Source: an uncultured Rhodospirillaceae bacterium (GTDB lineage Bacteria > Pseudomonadota > Alphaproteobacteria > Azospirillales > Azospirillaceae). Taken from it: a stretch of DNA of 64,000 bases. The DNA is taken from NCBI GenBank assembly GCA_937927415.1, contig CALBDS010000053.1, positions 1-64,000 on the forward strand, read 5' to 3'. A program made the translations under genes and the position numbers. The number at the start of each line of letters is the position of its first letter. Within the stretch, counting starts at the first letter, position 1. Below, in pieces: positions 23,758-32,090 of this stretch. The notes beneath the pieces are model-generated. The model was not told the DNA's origin. It saw only the letters and a list, made by a program, of their open reading frames with translations, and made no database searches.

Positions 23758-23773
23758 TTGCAAATGTTGACAA
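23758..23773 (-). other. Candidate integrase arm site (right end)
   Basis: On the minus strand this reads TTGTCAACATTTGCAA and matches the left-end copy at 15300-15315 (14 of 16), in inverted orientation relative to it. It lies about 20 bp from the tRNA-Glu attachment core and just upstream of the integrase gene. Confidence 0.5.
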
Positions 23774-23792
23774 CGCTACATTTGGCGAAAGT

Positions 23793-23809
23793 TGGCGTCC
23801 CCAAGGGGA
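23793..23809. repeat. Right attachment-site copy (tRNA-Glu 3' end)
   Basis: TGGCGTCCCCAAGGGGA, the exact repeat of 15174-15190. On the minus strand it covers the T-stem/acceptor 3' side and CCA of the tRNA. Confidence 0.85.
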
Positions 23810-23868
23810 TTCGAACCCCTGTTACCGCCGTGAGAGGGCGATGTCCTAGGCCTCTAGACGATGGGGAC
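23793..23868 (-). tRNA. tRNA-Glu (anticodon CTC)
   Basis: A 76-nt tRNA with CCA encoded. Acceptor stem GTCCCC/GGGGAC with discriminator G; D-arm GTCTAGAGGCCTAGGAC; anticodon loop CTCTCAC gives anticodon CTC, closed by TCGCC/GGCGG with one T-G pair; T-arm AGGGGTTCGAATCCCCT. Sequence is typical of bacterial tRNA-Glu. Its 3' end is the attachment site of the neighbouring element, and the inserted DNA restores an intact gene. Its former terminator is probably the one at 15113-15141. Confidence 0.95.
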
Positions 23869-24011
23869 GTCGTGGGCGTGGGGTGGTCTTATAATGAAGA
23901 CCGAAGCCATGGTCAAGGGTTTCTGTTGCGCATGCTGCGGGTGTGCTTGTCACCGCTCTGTGCCATATCATTGGGGGCATCCGTCGTCCGCGACCAACGA
24001 AAGACACTCCC

Positions 24012-24758
24012 TTGCTGCTTCATCACTGCACCTGGGCCGAGGTGGCGGCCTATCTGTCCGCCGACAAGGGCATCATCATGCCCATCGGCTCCACCGAACA
24101 GCACGGCCCCAACGGGCTGGTCGGCACCGACGCCATCTGTGCCGAAGCCGTCGCCCATGGCGTGGGCGAGGCGGTGGGGGCGATGGTCGGCCCCACCATC
24201 CCCGTGGGCATGGCCGTCCATCATATGGAATTCCCCGGCTCGATGACCCTGCGCCCCTCCACCCTGCTGGCGCTGATCCATGATTACGTGCTGTCGCTGG
24301 CCGAGCACGGGTTCCAGCGGTTCTTCTTCATCAACGGCCATGGCGGCAACATCGCCTCCATCCGCGCCGCCTTCTACGAGATCCACAGCGCCAACCGCGC
24401 CCGTCATGGCAAGGACGCCCCCGACCTGCGCTTCTCCCTGGCCAACTGGTGGGAAGGCGATGCGGTGGGGCGGCTGTCGCGTGAGTTCTATCCCGGCGTC
24501 GAAGGCTCCCACGCCACCCCCTCGGAAGTGGCGCTGACCCAGTACGTCCGTCCCGGCACCGCCAAGACCGCCGCCATGTCCCCCACCGTCGCCCCTTCCG
24601 GCGGTTTCCACGACGCCCGCGATTTCCGCCGCCGCTATCCCGACGGCCGCATCGGCTCCAACCCGGCGCTGGCCCGGCCCGAGCACGGCCAGCGGCTGTT
24701 GGAAGCCTCCGTCGCCGCCATCGCCGAACAGTACCGCTTCTTCGTCAAGGAAAGCTGA
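24012..24758 (+). CDS. Creatininase-family amidohydrolase
   Basis: A 248-residue member of the creatininase family, metal-dependent hydrolases of cyclic or linear amides (creatinine, formamide intermediates, MftE-type peptide cleavage). Motifs: PIGSTEQHGPNG with the metal-binding Glu and His, GTDAICAEAVAH, the GMAVHHMEFPGSMTL block, FFINGHGGN and EGSHATPSEVALT with the late conserved histidine and glutamate. The TTG start gives the family N-terminus LLHHCTWAEVAAYL; an in-frame GTG at 23943 is possible. Substrate cannot be told from the sequence. The gene follows the tRNA-Glu on the opposite strand. Confidence 0.85.
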   Translation: MLLHHCTWAEVAAYLSADKGIIMPIGSTEQHGPNGLVGTDAICAEAVAHGVGEAVGAMVGPTIPVGMAVHHMEFPGSMTLRPSTLLALIHDYVLSLAEHGFQRFFFINGHGGNIASIRAAFYEIHSANRARHGKDAPDLRFSLANWWEGDAVGRLSREFYPGVEGSHATPSEVALTQYVRPGTAKTAAMSPTVAPSGGFHDARDFRRRYPDGRIGSNPALARPEHGQRLLEASVAAIAEQYRFFVKES

Positions 24759-24776
24759 TCGGTCCGCCGCCACGGA

Positions 24777-25184
24777 TCAGAAGAGCAGAAGCGTTGCTGC
24801 CGGATAGAACAGCGTGTTCAAAACCAGCAGCAACGCCCAGAACCCGATCTCCAGCGTTTCGGTGATCGGCTGGATGCGGCGGATGGCGCCGTAAACGTGA
24901 ACCACCAGCATCAGCCCGTAAACCGCGAACAGAACGTTGAAGGTGTCGGCCAGCCCGGTGCCGGTGGTGACCGCGCGCAGCATCAGCACCTCCACGATCA
25001 GGATGAAGGCCCCCAGGCAGCGGCCGAAATAAACCGCCAGATCGGTGTCGGCGGGAATCCGCCACAGCATCGCCCGCGCCCAGACCAGCGGCACCAGAAA
25101 GATCGGCCCGGCAAAGCCGATGGTGGTGGCGACCATCAAGATCAGCAAATAAACCGTGGCGTAATCGCCCCATTGTCCCAGCAT
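24777..25184 (-). CDS. Small four-helix inner-membrane protein of unknown function
   Basis: A 135-residue hydrophobic protein with about four membrane segments (VYLLILMVATTIGFAGPIFL; YFGRCLGAFILIVEVLML; FNVLFAVYGLMLVVHVYGAI; IGFWALLLVLNTLFYPAATL). No family recognised. It is convergent with the creatininase-type gene, 18 bp apart, and divergent from maeB across a 264-bp gap. Start MLGQWGDYATVY is inferred from the edge of the hydrophobic region. Confidence 0.65.
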   Translation of the reverse strand: MLGQWGDYATVYLLILMVATTIGFAGPIFLVPLVWARAMLWRIPADTDLAVYFGRCLGAFILIVEVLMLRAVTTGTGLADTFNVLFAVYGLMLVVHVYGAIRRIQPITETLEIGFWALLLVLNTLFYPAATLLLF

Positions 25185-25448
25185 GTCCGAATCCTTCGTG
25201 TGCAAAGCCCGTCGGACGGCGAAGGTGAGGCTTGCGGCCATTGCGGTAAATTGGACCAAAGAACAGTTGAGTGGGCGCGGGCGATCACGCCATACGGCTG
25301 TGCATGTCATGGGTGATCTGTGGCGGAAGAAGAGGCTGGACGCTGGCGTTGCCGCAGCGGGACGGCTAAAATCCCCGCCCTTTCCGCAAAGGCCGGCGCC
25401 CCAATGAACCGGCCCTCCCGTGTCAGACCTCCGAGGACAGACGACCCC

Positions 25449-27719
25449 ATGGCCGATCATAAGCGCGTTACCGAAGAAGAAGCCCTGCTGCTGCACGCCA
25501 GCGGCCGCCCCGGCAAGCTGGAAATCACCCCCACCAAGCCGTTGGCGACCCAGCGGGATCTGGCGCTGGCCTATTCCCCCGGTGTTGCGGTGCCCTGCCT
25601 GCGCATCGCCGAAGACCCGTCGTGCGCTTATGACTACACCGCCAAGGGCAATGTGGTGGCGATCATCTCCAACGGCACCGCCGTGCTGGGGCTGGGGGAT
25701 CTGGGGGCGCTGGCGTCCAAGCCGGTGATGGAGGGCAAGGCCGTCCTCTTCAAGCGGTTCGCCGACGTGGACGGCATCGACCTGGAAGTCTCCACCAAGG
25801 ATGTGGAAGAGTTCATCAACTGCGTCCGCTACCTCGGCCCGTCCTTCGGCGGCATCAACCTGGAAGACATCAAGGCGCCCGACTGCTTCATCATCGAAGA
25901 ACGGCTGCGCGAACTGATGGACATCCCCGTCTTCCATGACGACCAGCATGGTACGGCCATCATCGCCGCCGCCGGCCTCATCAACGCCTGCGACATCACC
26001 GGGCGGGCGCTGTCGGATGTGAAGATGGTGGTCAACGGCGCCGGGGCCGCCGGCATCGCGTGTGCCGAGCTGTTCGTGTCGGTGGGTGTGCCGCGGGGCA
26101 ACATCACCCTGTGCGACACCAAGGGCGTGGTCTTCCGCGGCCGCACCGAGGGCATGAACCAGTGGAAATCCGCCTTTGCGGTGGACACCGACGCGCGGTC
26201 GCTGGCCGACGCGGTGGTGGGCGCCGACGTCTTCGTCGGCCTGTCGGCCAAGGGCGCGCTGACGCCCGAGATGGTGAAGACCATGGCGCCCAAGCCGGTG
26301 ATCTTCGCGCTGGCCAACCCCGACCCGGAAATCACCCCGGAAGAGGCGCGCTCGGTCCGTCCCGACGCCATCGTCGCCACCGGCCGGTCGGATTATCCCA
26401 ATCAGGTCAACAACGTCCTGGGCTTCCCCTATCTGTTCCGCGGGGCGCTGGACGTGCGCGCCACCACCATCAACGAACAGATGAAGCTGGCCGCCGCCCA
26501 CGCGCTGGCGGCCCTGGCGCGCGAGGATGTGCCGGACGAGGTGGACGCCGCCTATTCCGGTCGCCGCCTGCGCTATGGTCCGGAATACATCATCCCGGTG
26601 CCGTTCGACCCGCGCCTGATCGTCACCATCCCCCCGGCGGTGGCCCAGGCCGCCATGGAAAGCGGCGTGGCGCGCAAGCCCATCGTCGATATGGCGGGCT
26701 ATAAGAACACGCTGCGCACCCGGCTGGACCCCACCGCCGATTCCCTGGAACTGATCCTCGACAAGGTGCGCGCCAACCCGCGCCGCATCGTGTTCGCCGA
26801 GGGCGAGGAAGACCGCGCCATCCGCGCCGCCATCGCCTTCAAGGCGGCGGGCTACGGCGTTCCGGTGCTGGTGGGCCGGGAAGAGGTGATCCGCGAGCGC
26901 ATGGCCGCCATGGGGCACAGCTCCATCGGCGATCTGGAAATCCACAACGCCCGCCTGTCGGACGCCAACCGCCGCTACACCGATTTCCTCTACCGCCGTC
27001 TGCAGCGCAAGGGCGTGCTGCACCGCGACTGCCAGCGCATGGTCAACCAGGACCGCAACGTCTTCGCGGCGCTGATGGTGGCCCAGGGCGACGCCCACGG
27101 CATGGTGACGGGTCTGACCCGCTCCTTCCCCGTGTGCTATGAAGAGGTCAGCCGCGTGTTCGACGCCCGTCCCAACGAACGGGTGTTCGGCCTGACCGTC
27201 ATGGTCAACCGCACGCGCACGGTGTTCATCGCCGACACCACCGTCAACGAGGTGCCGGATTCCGAAACCCTGGCCGATCTGGCGATCCAGGCGGCGGCCA
27301 AGGCGCGGCAGATGGGCCATGAGCCGCGGGTGGCGATGCTGTCCTATTCCAACTTCGGCCAGCACCCCAACCGCGAGAACGTGGACCGCGTGCGCGACGC
27401 CGTGGCCGCCCTGGACCAGCGGCGGGTGGATTTCGAATACGACGGCGAAATGTCCGCCGACGTGGCGCTGGATTACGAACTGATGAACCGGCTGTACCCG
27501 TTCTGCCGACTGTCGGGTCCGGCCAACGTGCTCATCATGCCGGGCCTGCACGCCGCCAACATCTCGGCCAAGCTGTTGCAGAAGACCAGCGGCGGCACCG
27601 TCATCGGCCCGCTGCTGATCGGCCTGGACAAGCCGGTGCAGATCGTCCAGATGGGCGCCACCGTCAGCGACATCGTGACCCTGGCCGCCCTGGCCGCCCA
27701 TGATTCGCTGCCGTGGTAA
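25449..27719 (+). CDS. maeB: NADP-dependent malic enzyme, MaeB type with phosphotransacetylase-like domain
   Basis: Oxidative decarboxylation of malate to pyruvate with NADPH production. The 756-residue protein is the two-part MaeB form. The malic enzyme half (about 1-430) has AYSPGVAVPC, FHDDQHGTAII for metal and substrate binding and the nucleotide-binding VVNGAGAAGIACAELF. The C-terminal half (about 430-750) resembles phosphate acetyltransferase (RIVFAEGEEDRAIRAA; LIMPGLHAANISAKLL) but in this family is regulatory, with acetyl-CoA inhibition known for relatives. ATG 25449 follows a GAGGA sequence; an ATG at 25404 has no such site. A strong terminator follows. Confidence 0.94.
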   Translation: MADHKRVTEEEALLLHASGRPGKLEITPTKPLATQRDLALAYSPGVAVPCLRIAEDPSCAYDYTAKGNVVAIISNGTAVLGLGDLGALASKPVMEGKAVLFKRFADVDGIDLEVSTKDVEEFINCVRYLGPSFGGINLEDIKAPDCFIIEERLRELMDIPVFHDDQHGTAIIAAAGLINACDITGRALSDVKMVVNGAGAAGIACAELFVSVGVPRGNITLCDTKGVVFRGRTEGMNQWKSAFAVDTDARSLADAVVGADVFVGLSAKGALTPEMVKTMAPKPVIFALANPDPEITPEEARSVRPDAIVATGRSDYPNQVNNVLGFPYLFRGALDVRATTINEQMKLAAAHALAALAREDVPDEVDAAYSGRRLRYGPEYIIPVPFDPRLIVTIPPAVAQAAMESGVARKPIVDMAGYKNTLRTRLDPTADSLELILDKVRANPRRIVFAEGEEDRAIRAAIAFKAAGYGVPVLVGREEVIRERMAAMGHSSIGDLEIHNARLSDANRRYTDFLYRRLQRKGVLHRDCQRMVNQDRNVFAALMVAQGDAHGMVTGLTRSFPVCYEEVSRVFDARPNERVFGLTVMVNRTRTVFIADTTVNEVPDSETLADLAIQAAAKARQMGHEPRVAMLSYSNFGQHPNRENVDRVRDAVAALDQRRVDFEYDGEMSADVALDYELMNRLYPFCRLSGPANVLIMPGLHAANISAKLLQKTSGGTVIGPLLIGLDKPVQIVQMGATVSDIVTLAALAAHDSLPW

Positions 27720-27751
27720 AACACGCCACATTGGAACATCAGCACTGAAGC

Positions 27752-27789
27752 AAAGATTAACCGCCGGCAAAACCGGCGGTTAATCTTTT
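27752..27789 (+). terminator. Terminator of maeB
   Basis: A perfect 16-bp stem (AAAGATTAACCGCCGG with its complement) around loop CAAAA, ending in a T run. It isolates maeB from phoR. Confidence 0.9.
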
Positions 27790-27862
27790 GTGACGGATGC
27801 CACGGACCCCGCGGGATGGTGTATGACAGGCGCTTCCCGTCTTTTTACGATGCGCTGTTGCC

Positions 27863-29359
27863 ATGACCATTCCGCCGTACCGTCTGATGCTGGCCCTGGC
27901 CTTGCTGGCGCTTCCGCTGCTGGGGGCGTTGCTGTGTCTGGTCTTTGGCTGGGGGATCACGCCGCTGTGGGCGGTGATCGGGGCGGCAGCGGCGGCGGCG
28001 GGGGCGTGGCTGCTGGTGCAGGTGCGCCTGGGCGATCTGGACCGGGTGGAGGATTACGCCCGCCGGCTGGCCGACGGGGTGGAGCAGGCGGCCCCGGAAC
28101 CCAGCGCGCCGTGGTCGTCGGTGCCCATGGCCCGCGTGCTGGCCGGCACCATCGCCCGGCTGCACCGCAACCTGACCCGCAAGGCCGAACACGCCGCCGC
28201 CCAGGTCGAAGCGGCGGAATCCATTCTCGAAGCCCTGCACGACCCGCTGGTTCTGGTGGGGCGGGAACGGCAGGTGGTGCGCGCCAACACCGCCGCCCGC
28301 GGGCTGTTCGGGGAACGGATGGTGGGGCGGGATCTGGCGGCGTCGCTGCGCAACCCGGCGGTGCTGCAGGCGGTGGACGCGGTGCTGGGCGGGGCGGCGT
28401 CCCGCACCGTGGAATTCACCCTGCCGGTGCCGGTGGAGCGCATTTACGAGATCCGGGTGAAGCCGTTCCAGCGTCTGGCTCTGGGGGCGGCACCGCCGGC
28501 CGACGGCGCCGAACCCCCGGCGGCCCGCGAGCGCATCGCCATCCTGACGCTGTACGACATCACCACCATCAAGCGGTCGGAGCAGATGCGCGCCGACTTC
28601 ATCGCCAACGCCAGCCATGAGTTGCGCACACCGCTGTCGTCGCTGCTGGGCTTCATCGAAACCCTGCGCGGCCCGGCCCGCGACGACCCGGAGGCCAGCG
28701 ACCGTTTCCTCAGCATCATGCAGGAACAGGCCAGCCGCATGACCCGGCTGGTCAGCGACCTGCTGTCGCTGTCGCGCATCGAACTGGACGAGCACATGCC
28801 ACCGGCCGCGCGGGTGGATGTGGAAGCGGCCATCGCCGGGATCATCGACGCCCTGCACCTGAAGGCGGAGGCCCGCGGCATCCGCCTGATCTTCACCAGC
28901 GGCGACGAGATGCCGGAGGTGATCGGCGACGAGGACCAGTTGACCCAGGTGTTTCAGAACCTGATTTCCAACGCCATCAAATACACCCGCGAGAACACCG
29001 ACGTGACCATCTCGGTCAGCCTGTCCGACGGGGCAGCGGTGGGGGGCCTGGCGGGAAACCCCGTGCCGTTGGCCGGCGGGCGCAGCCGCGGGCGGTCCCA
29101 GATGGTGGCGGTGGCGGTGGCCGACCAGGGGGATGGCATCGCCCGCATCCATCTGCCGCGCCTGACCGAACGCTTCTACCGCGTGGACGCGGCGCGGTCG
29201 CGGGCCATGGGCGGCACCGGGCTGGGGCTGGCCATCGTCAAGCACATCGTCAACCGCCACCGCGGCCGCATGACCATCGAGAGCGAGGTGGGGGTGGGCA
29301 GCACCTTCACCGTCTATCTGCCGGCGGCGGAGCCGCGGGGAACCGGTGCAAACGCATAG
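27863..29359 (+). CDS. phoR: Phosphate regulon sensor histidine kinase PhoR
   Basis: Membrane sensor kinase that controls PhoB according to phosphate uptake through Pst. The 498-residue protein has two N-terminal membrane helices (about 8-55), a short linker, a PAS domain (about 115-225, ILEALHDPLVLVGRERQVVRAN), the HisKA box FIANASHELRTPLSSLLGF, and the ATPase domain with N-box FQNLISNAIKYT, G1 VADQGDGI and G2 GGTGLGLAIVKHIV. A 20-30-residue Gly/Ser-rich insertion (GAAVGGLAGNPVPLAGG) lies within the ATPase domain. It heads the phoR-pstSCAB-phoU-phoB cluster, which identifies it as PhoR rather than a generic kinase. phoB is last in the cluster, seven genes away. Confidence 0.93.
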   Translation: MTIPPYRLMLALALLALPLLGALLCLVFGWGITPLWAVIGAAAAAAGAWLLVQVRLGDLDRVEDYARRLADGVEQAAPEPSAPWSSVPMARVLAGTIARLHRNLTRKAEHAAAQVEAAESILEALHDPLVLVGRERQVVRANTAARGLFGERMVGRDLAASLRNPAVLQAVDAVLGGAASRTVEFTLPVPVERIYEIRVKPFQRLALGAAPPADGAEPPAARERIAILTLYDITTIKRSEQMRADFIANASHELRTPLSSLLGFIETLRGPARDDPEASDRFLSIMQEQASRMTRLVSDLLSLSRIELDEHMPPAARVDVEAAIAGIIDALHLKAEARGIRLIFTSGDEMPEVIGDEDQLTQVFQNLISNAIKYTRENTDVTISVSLSDGAAVGGLAGNPVPLAGGRSRGRSQMVAVAVADQGDGIARIHLPRLTERFYRVDAARSRAMGGTGLGLAIVKHIVNRHRGRMTIESEVGVGSTFTVYLPAAEPRGTGANA

Positions 29360-29405
29360 GGGCAATGCGGGGGAAACGCCCGCTTCCGCCGCGGTGTTCA
29401 TCAAA

Positions 29406-29424
29406 CTGTCACAAAAGCGTAATA
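29406..29424 (+). promoter_or_regulatory. Possible Pho box upstream of pstS
   Basis: CTGTCACAAAAGCGTAATA matches the first CTGTCAC half and A-rich centre of the Pho box well and the second half weakly (CGTAAT for CTGTCAT). It lies 125 bp before the pstS start, a sensible place for PhoB activation. Confidence 0.5.
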
Positions 29425-29548
29425 CCTTGGTCGCGGACAGGGGCTAACGTCCGCCCCCAAGAACGGCTTGGATCTACCCCAGGTCGAAACGCGCGGAAAA
29501 CACCGCTGGCTTTCGCGCACAGGCACATCGGTTCCAAGGAGGGAACAC

Positions 29549-30592
29549 GTGAACACCCGGACTCTCGCCCTCGCCGCCACCGCGGCCCTGGCCCTGACCG
29601 CCGCCGTCACCGGCACCGCCAACGCCCAGTCCCGCGACCAGATCCGCGCCGTCGGCTCCTCCACGGTGTTTCCCTTCACCACCGCCGTGGCCGAAGCCTT
29701 CGGCAAGGGCGGCCAGTTCAAGACCCCGGTGGTGGAATCGACCGGCACCGGCGGCGGGCTGAAGCTGTTCTGCGCCGGCGTCGGCCCGGCCCACCCGGAC
29801 ATCGCCAACGCGTCGCGCCGCATCAAGAAGTCGGAAGTGGACCAGTGCGCCGCCAACGGTGTCACCCAGATCACCGAGCTGGTCATCGGCTTCGACGGCA
29901 TCGCCATCGCCTCGGCCAAGGGCGCCAAGCACGCCGACTTCACCCGCGAACAGATCTGGAAGGCGCTGGCCAAGGAAGTGCCGGTCGGCGGCAAGATGGT
30001 GCCGAACCCCTATAAGAAGTGGTCGGACATCGACCCGTCGCTGCCGAACAAGGAAATCGAGGTGCTGGGTCCGCCCCCGACCTCCGGTACCCGCGACGCC
30101 TTCGCCGAGCTGGTCATGGAACCCGGCTGCCACAAGGTGAAGGACGTGGCCGCCGTGGTCACCGACGAAAAGGCCCGCGCCAAGGTCTGCATGTCCGTCC
30201 GTGAAGACGGCGCCTATGTGGAAGCCGGCGAAAACGACAACCTGATCGTGCAGAAGCTGACCGCCAACCCCGATGCCTACGGCATCTTCGGCTACAGCTA
30301 CATCGAGCAGAACATGGACAAGCTCCAGGCCGCCAAGGTGGACGGCGTGGCGCCGACCTACGAAGACGTGTCGGCCGGCAAGTATCCGGTGTCGCGTTCG
30401 CTCTATGTCTATGTGAAGAACGCGCATGTGGGCACCATCCCCGGCATCCGCGAATTCGTGGGTGAATACACCTCCGAGCGCGCCATGGGCGAAGACGGCT
30501 ATCTGGCCGACAAGGGCCTGATCGCCCTGCCCAAGGCTCAGCGTGACGCGGCCCGCGCCGCGGCGATGAACCTGACGCCGCTCAGCCTCTGA
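29549..30592 (+). CDS. pstS: Periplasmic phosphate-binding protein PstS
   Basis: High-affinity phosphate receptor of the Pst ABC transporter. The 347-residue precursor has a signal peptide (ALAATAALALTAAVTGTANA). The mature N-terminus IRAVGSSTVFPFTTAVAE holds the Ser/Thr phosphate-binding loop; ESTGTGGGLKLFCAG and PPPTSGTRDAFAELVM give the other binding loops. This is the longer alphaproteobacterial PstS form. The GTG start has a strong AAGGAGG site 6 nt upstream. A hairpin between pstS and pstC probably lets pstS be expressed above the channel genes. Confidence 0.95.
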   Translation: MNTRTLALAATAALALTAAVTGTANAQSRDQIRAVGSSTVFPFTTAVAEAFGKGGQFKTPVVESTGTGGGLKLFCAGVGPAHPDIANASRRIKKSEVDQCAANGVTQITELVIGFDGIAIASAKGAKHADFTREQIWKALAKEVPVGGKMVPNPYKKWSDIDPSLPNKEIEVLGPPPTSGTRDAFAELVMEPGCHKVKDVAAVVTDEKARAKVCMSVREDGAYVEAGENDNLIVQKLTANPDAYGIFGYSYIEQNMDKLQAAKVDGVAPTYEDVSAGKYPVSRSLYVYVKNAHVGTIPGIREFVGEYTSERAMGEDGYLADKGLIALPKAQRDAARAAAMNLTPLSL

Positions 30593-30606
30593 TCGGTTTC
30601 CGCCGG

Positions 30607-30642
30607 AACGGCGGCCTCCTGAACCTGGGGGCCGCCGTTTTG
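30607..30642 (+). terminator. Hairpin between pstS and pstC (partial terminator)
   Basis: AACGGCGGCC pairs with GGCCGCCGTT over 10 bp and is followed by TTGC. Its place after pstS suggests partial termination that raises receptor over permease. Confidence 0.7.
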
Positions 30643-30707
30643 CTTGCGGATATCCTGTCTTCCCGGCTAGTCCCTCTTTCGGTTCACATCCTCATCGGCG
30701 GGTTCGT

Positions 30708-32090
30708 ATGCAGCTTTCGGTTCTCCTCGTGGTGCTGGCCTTGCTGTCGGTGACGGGCTACTACCTGGGACGCTCCACGGCGGTGCGCGCCGTGGATGGC
30801 CGGGTGGTCCGTCTCCATTCGGTGCCCAGCTATCACGGCATGTATGTGGCGCTGTGGGCTGGTTTGCCGGCGTTGCTTCTGTTCGTCCTGTGGGGTGCCT
30901 CGGAAAACTGGCTGGTCATGCAGATGGCCCTGGCCGGTCTGCCCCCCGAACTGACCAGCGTGAATGAGCAGGCCCTGAACCTGCTGAAGGCCGACATCCT
31001 CAACCTGGCCCATGGCGTGACCACCGGGCGCGACTCCCACGCGGCCGTGAAGGCGGCGGCGGCGCGCTATGTGGAGCTTCACAGCCTGTCGCGCTGGATG
31101 CTGCTGGCCATCGGTGCCGCGATGGCGATGGGCGGTCTTCTGTTCGCCCGTGCGCGGATCGAAGCCAACCACCGCGCGCGCAACAAGGTGGAGCGGGTGC
31201 TGAACCTGTTCCTGGTGGGCTGTTCGCTGGTGGCGATCCTGACCACCATCGGCATCGTGCTGTCGCTGCTGTTCGAAGCCATGCGCTTCTTCGCGGTGTA
31301 CCCGCCGCTGGATTTCCTGTTCGGCCTGCACTGGAGTCCGCAGACGGCCATGCGCGCCGATCAGGTGGGGTCGTCCGGATCGTTCGGCGCCATCCCGCTG
31401 TTCGCCGGCACGCTGCTCATCACCGTGATCTCCATGGCGGTGGCGGTTCCGGTGGGCCTGATGTCGGCGATCTTCATGTCCGAATACGCCAGCCCCAACA
31501 TCCGCACGGCGCTGAAGCCGATCCTGGAGGTGCTGGCCGGCATCCCGACCGTGGTCTACGGCTTCTTCGCCGCCCTGACCATGGCCCCCTTCATCCGCGG
31601 CGTCGGCCAGTCGATCGGGCTGGACGTGGCGTCGGAATCGGCGCTGGGCGCCGGCATCGTCATGGGCGTGATGATCATCCCCTTCGTCAGCTCGCTGTCG
31701 GACGATGTCATCAATGCGGTGCCGCAGTCGCTGCGCGACGGCTCCTACGGCCTGGGCGCCACCAAATCGGAAACCATCCGTCAGGTGGTTCTGCCAGCGG
31801 CTCTGCCCGGCATCGTCGCTGCCATCATGCTGGCGGTCAGCCGCGCCATCGGTGAAACCATGATCGTGGTGATGGCCGCCGGCCTGTCGGCCAACCTGAC
31901 GGCCAACCCGCTGGAAGCGGTGACCACCGTCACCACCCAGATCGCCACGCTGCTGGTCGGCGACCAGGAATTCGACAGCCCGAAAACCCTGTCGGCCTTC
32001 GGTCTCGGCCTCGTTCTCTTCCTCGTCACCTTGTCCCTCAACATGATCGCCCTGAAGGTGGTCCAGAAATACCGGGAGAAGTATGACTGA
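30708..32090 (+). CDS. pstC: Phosphate ABC transporter permease PstC
   Basis: One of the two membrane channel subunits for phosphate. The 460-residue protein is longer than the enterobacterial form because of an N-terminal extension with two extra membrane helices (LSVLLVVLALLSVTGYYLG; MYVALWAGLPALLLFVLWG) and a soluble loop, as in other alphaproteobacteria. The MetI-like permease domain is in the C-terminal half, with the EAA-type coupling loop LRDGSYGLGATKSETIRQVVLP. It overlaps pstA by 8 nt. Confidence 0.93.
   Translation: MQLSVLLVVLALLSVTGYYLGRSTAVRAVDGRVVRLHSVPSYHGMYVALWAGLPALLLFVLWGASENWLVMQMALAGLPPELTSVNEQALNLLKADILNLAHGVTTGRDSHAAVKAAAARYVELHSLSRWMLLAIGAAMAMGGLLFARARIEANHRARNKVERVLNLFLVGCSLVAILTTIGIVLSLLFEAMRFFAVYPPLDFLFGLHWSPQTAMRADQVGSSGSFGAIPLFAGTLLITVISMAVAVPVGLMSAIFMSEYASPNIRTALKPILEVLAGIPTVVYGFFAALTMAPFIRGVGQSIGLDVASESALGAGIVMGVMIIPFVSSLSDDVINAVPQSLRDGSYGLGATKSETIRQVVLPAALPGIVAAIMLAVSRAIGETMIVVMAAGLSANLTANPLEAVTTVTTQIATLLVGDQEFDSPKTLSAFGLGLVLFLVTLSLNMIALKVVQKYREKYD

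Larger units (their letters stand above)
15174..23809. mobile_element. 8.6-kb integrative mobilisable element inserted in tRNA-Glu(CTC)
   Basis: The element is bounded by a 17-bp direct repeat, TGGCGTCCCCAAGGGGA, at 15174-15190 and 23793-23809; the right copy is the 3' end of the tRNA-Glu gene including CCA. Content from left to right: an AT-rich HEPN-like cargo gene, a MobA/MobL relaxase, a TraD-like mobilisation protein, an unknown membrane protein, a structured GC-rich non-coding region, a gpA-type HUH replication initiator, and a tyrosine integrase beside the tRNA. No capsid, tail, secretion-system or conjugation-channel genes are present, so it would need a helper for transfer. The cargo gene is much more AT-rich than the host, a sign of separate origin. 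Intergenic stretches at 15191-15432 and 16753-16956 hold no gene that I can see, apart from integrase-arm-like repeats at the left. Confidence 0.88.

Noticed and set aside
15174..23809. Prophage
   Set aside because: The Rep is phage-like, but no capsid, terminase, tail or lysis genes are present, and a relaxase is; an integrative mobilisable element fits better.
24777..27770. 997-codon minus-strand open frame across maeB
   Set aside because: Only its last 135 codons (24777-25184) look like a real protein; the rest is antisense to maeB with shadow composition.
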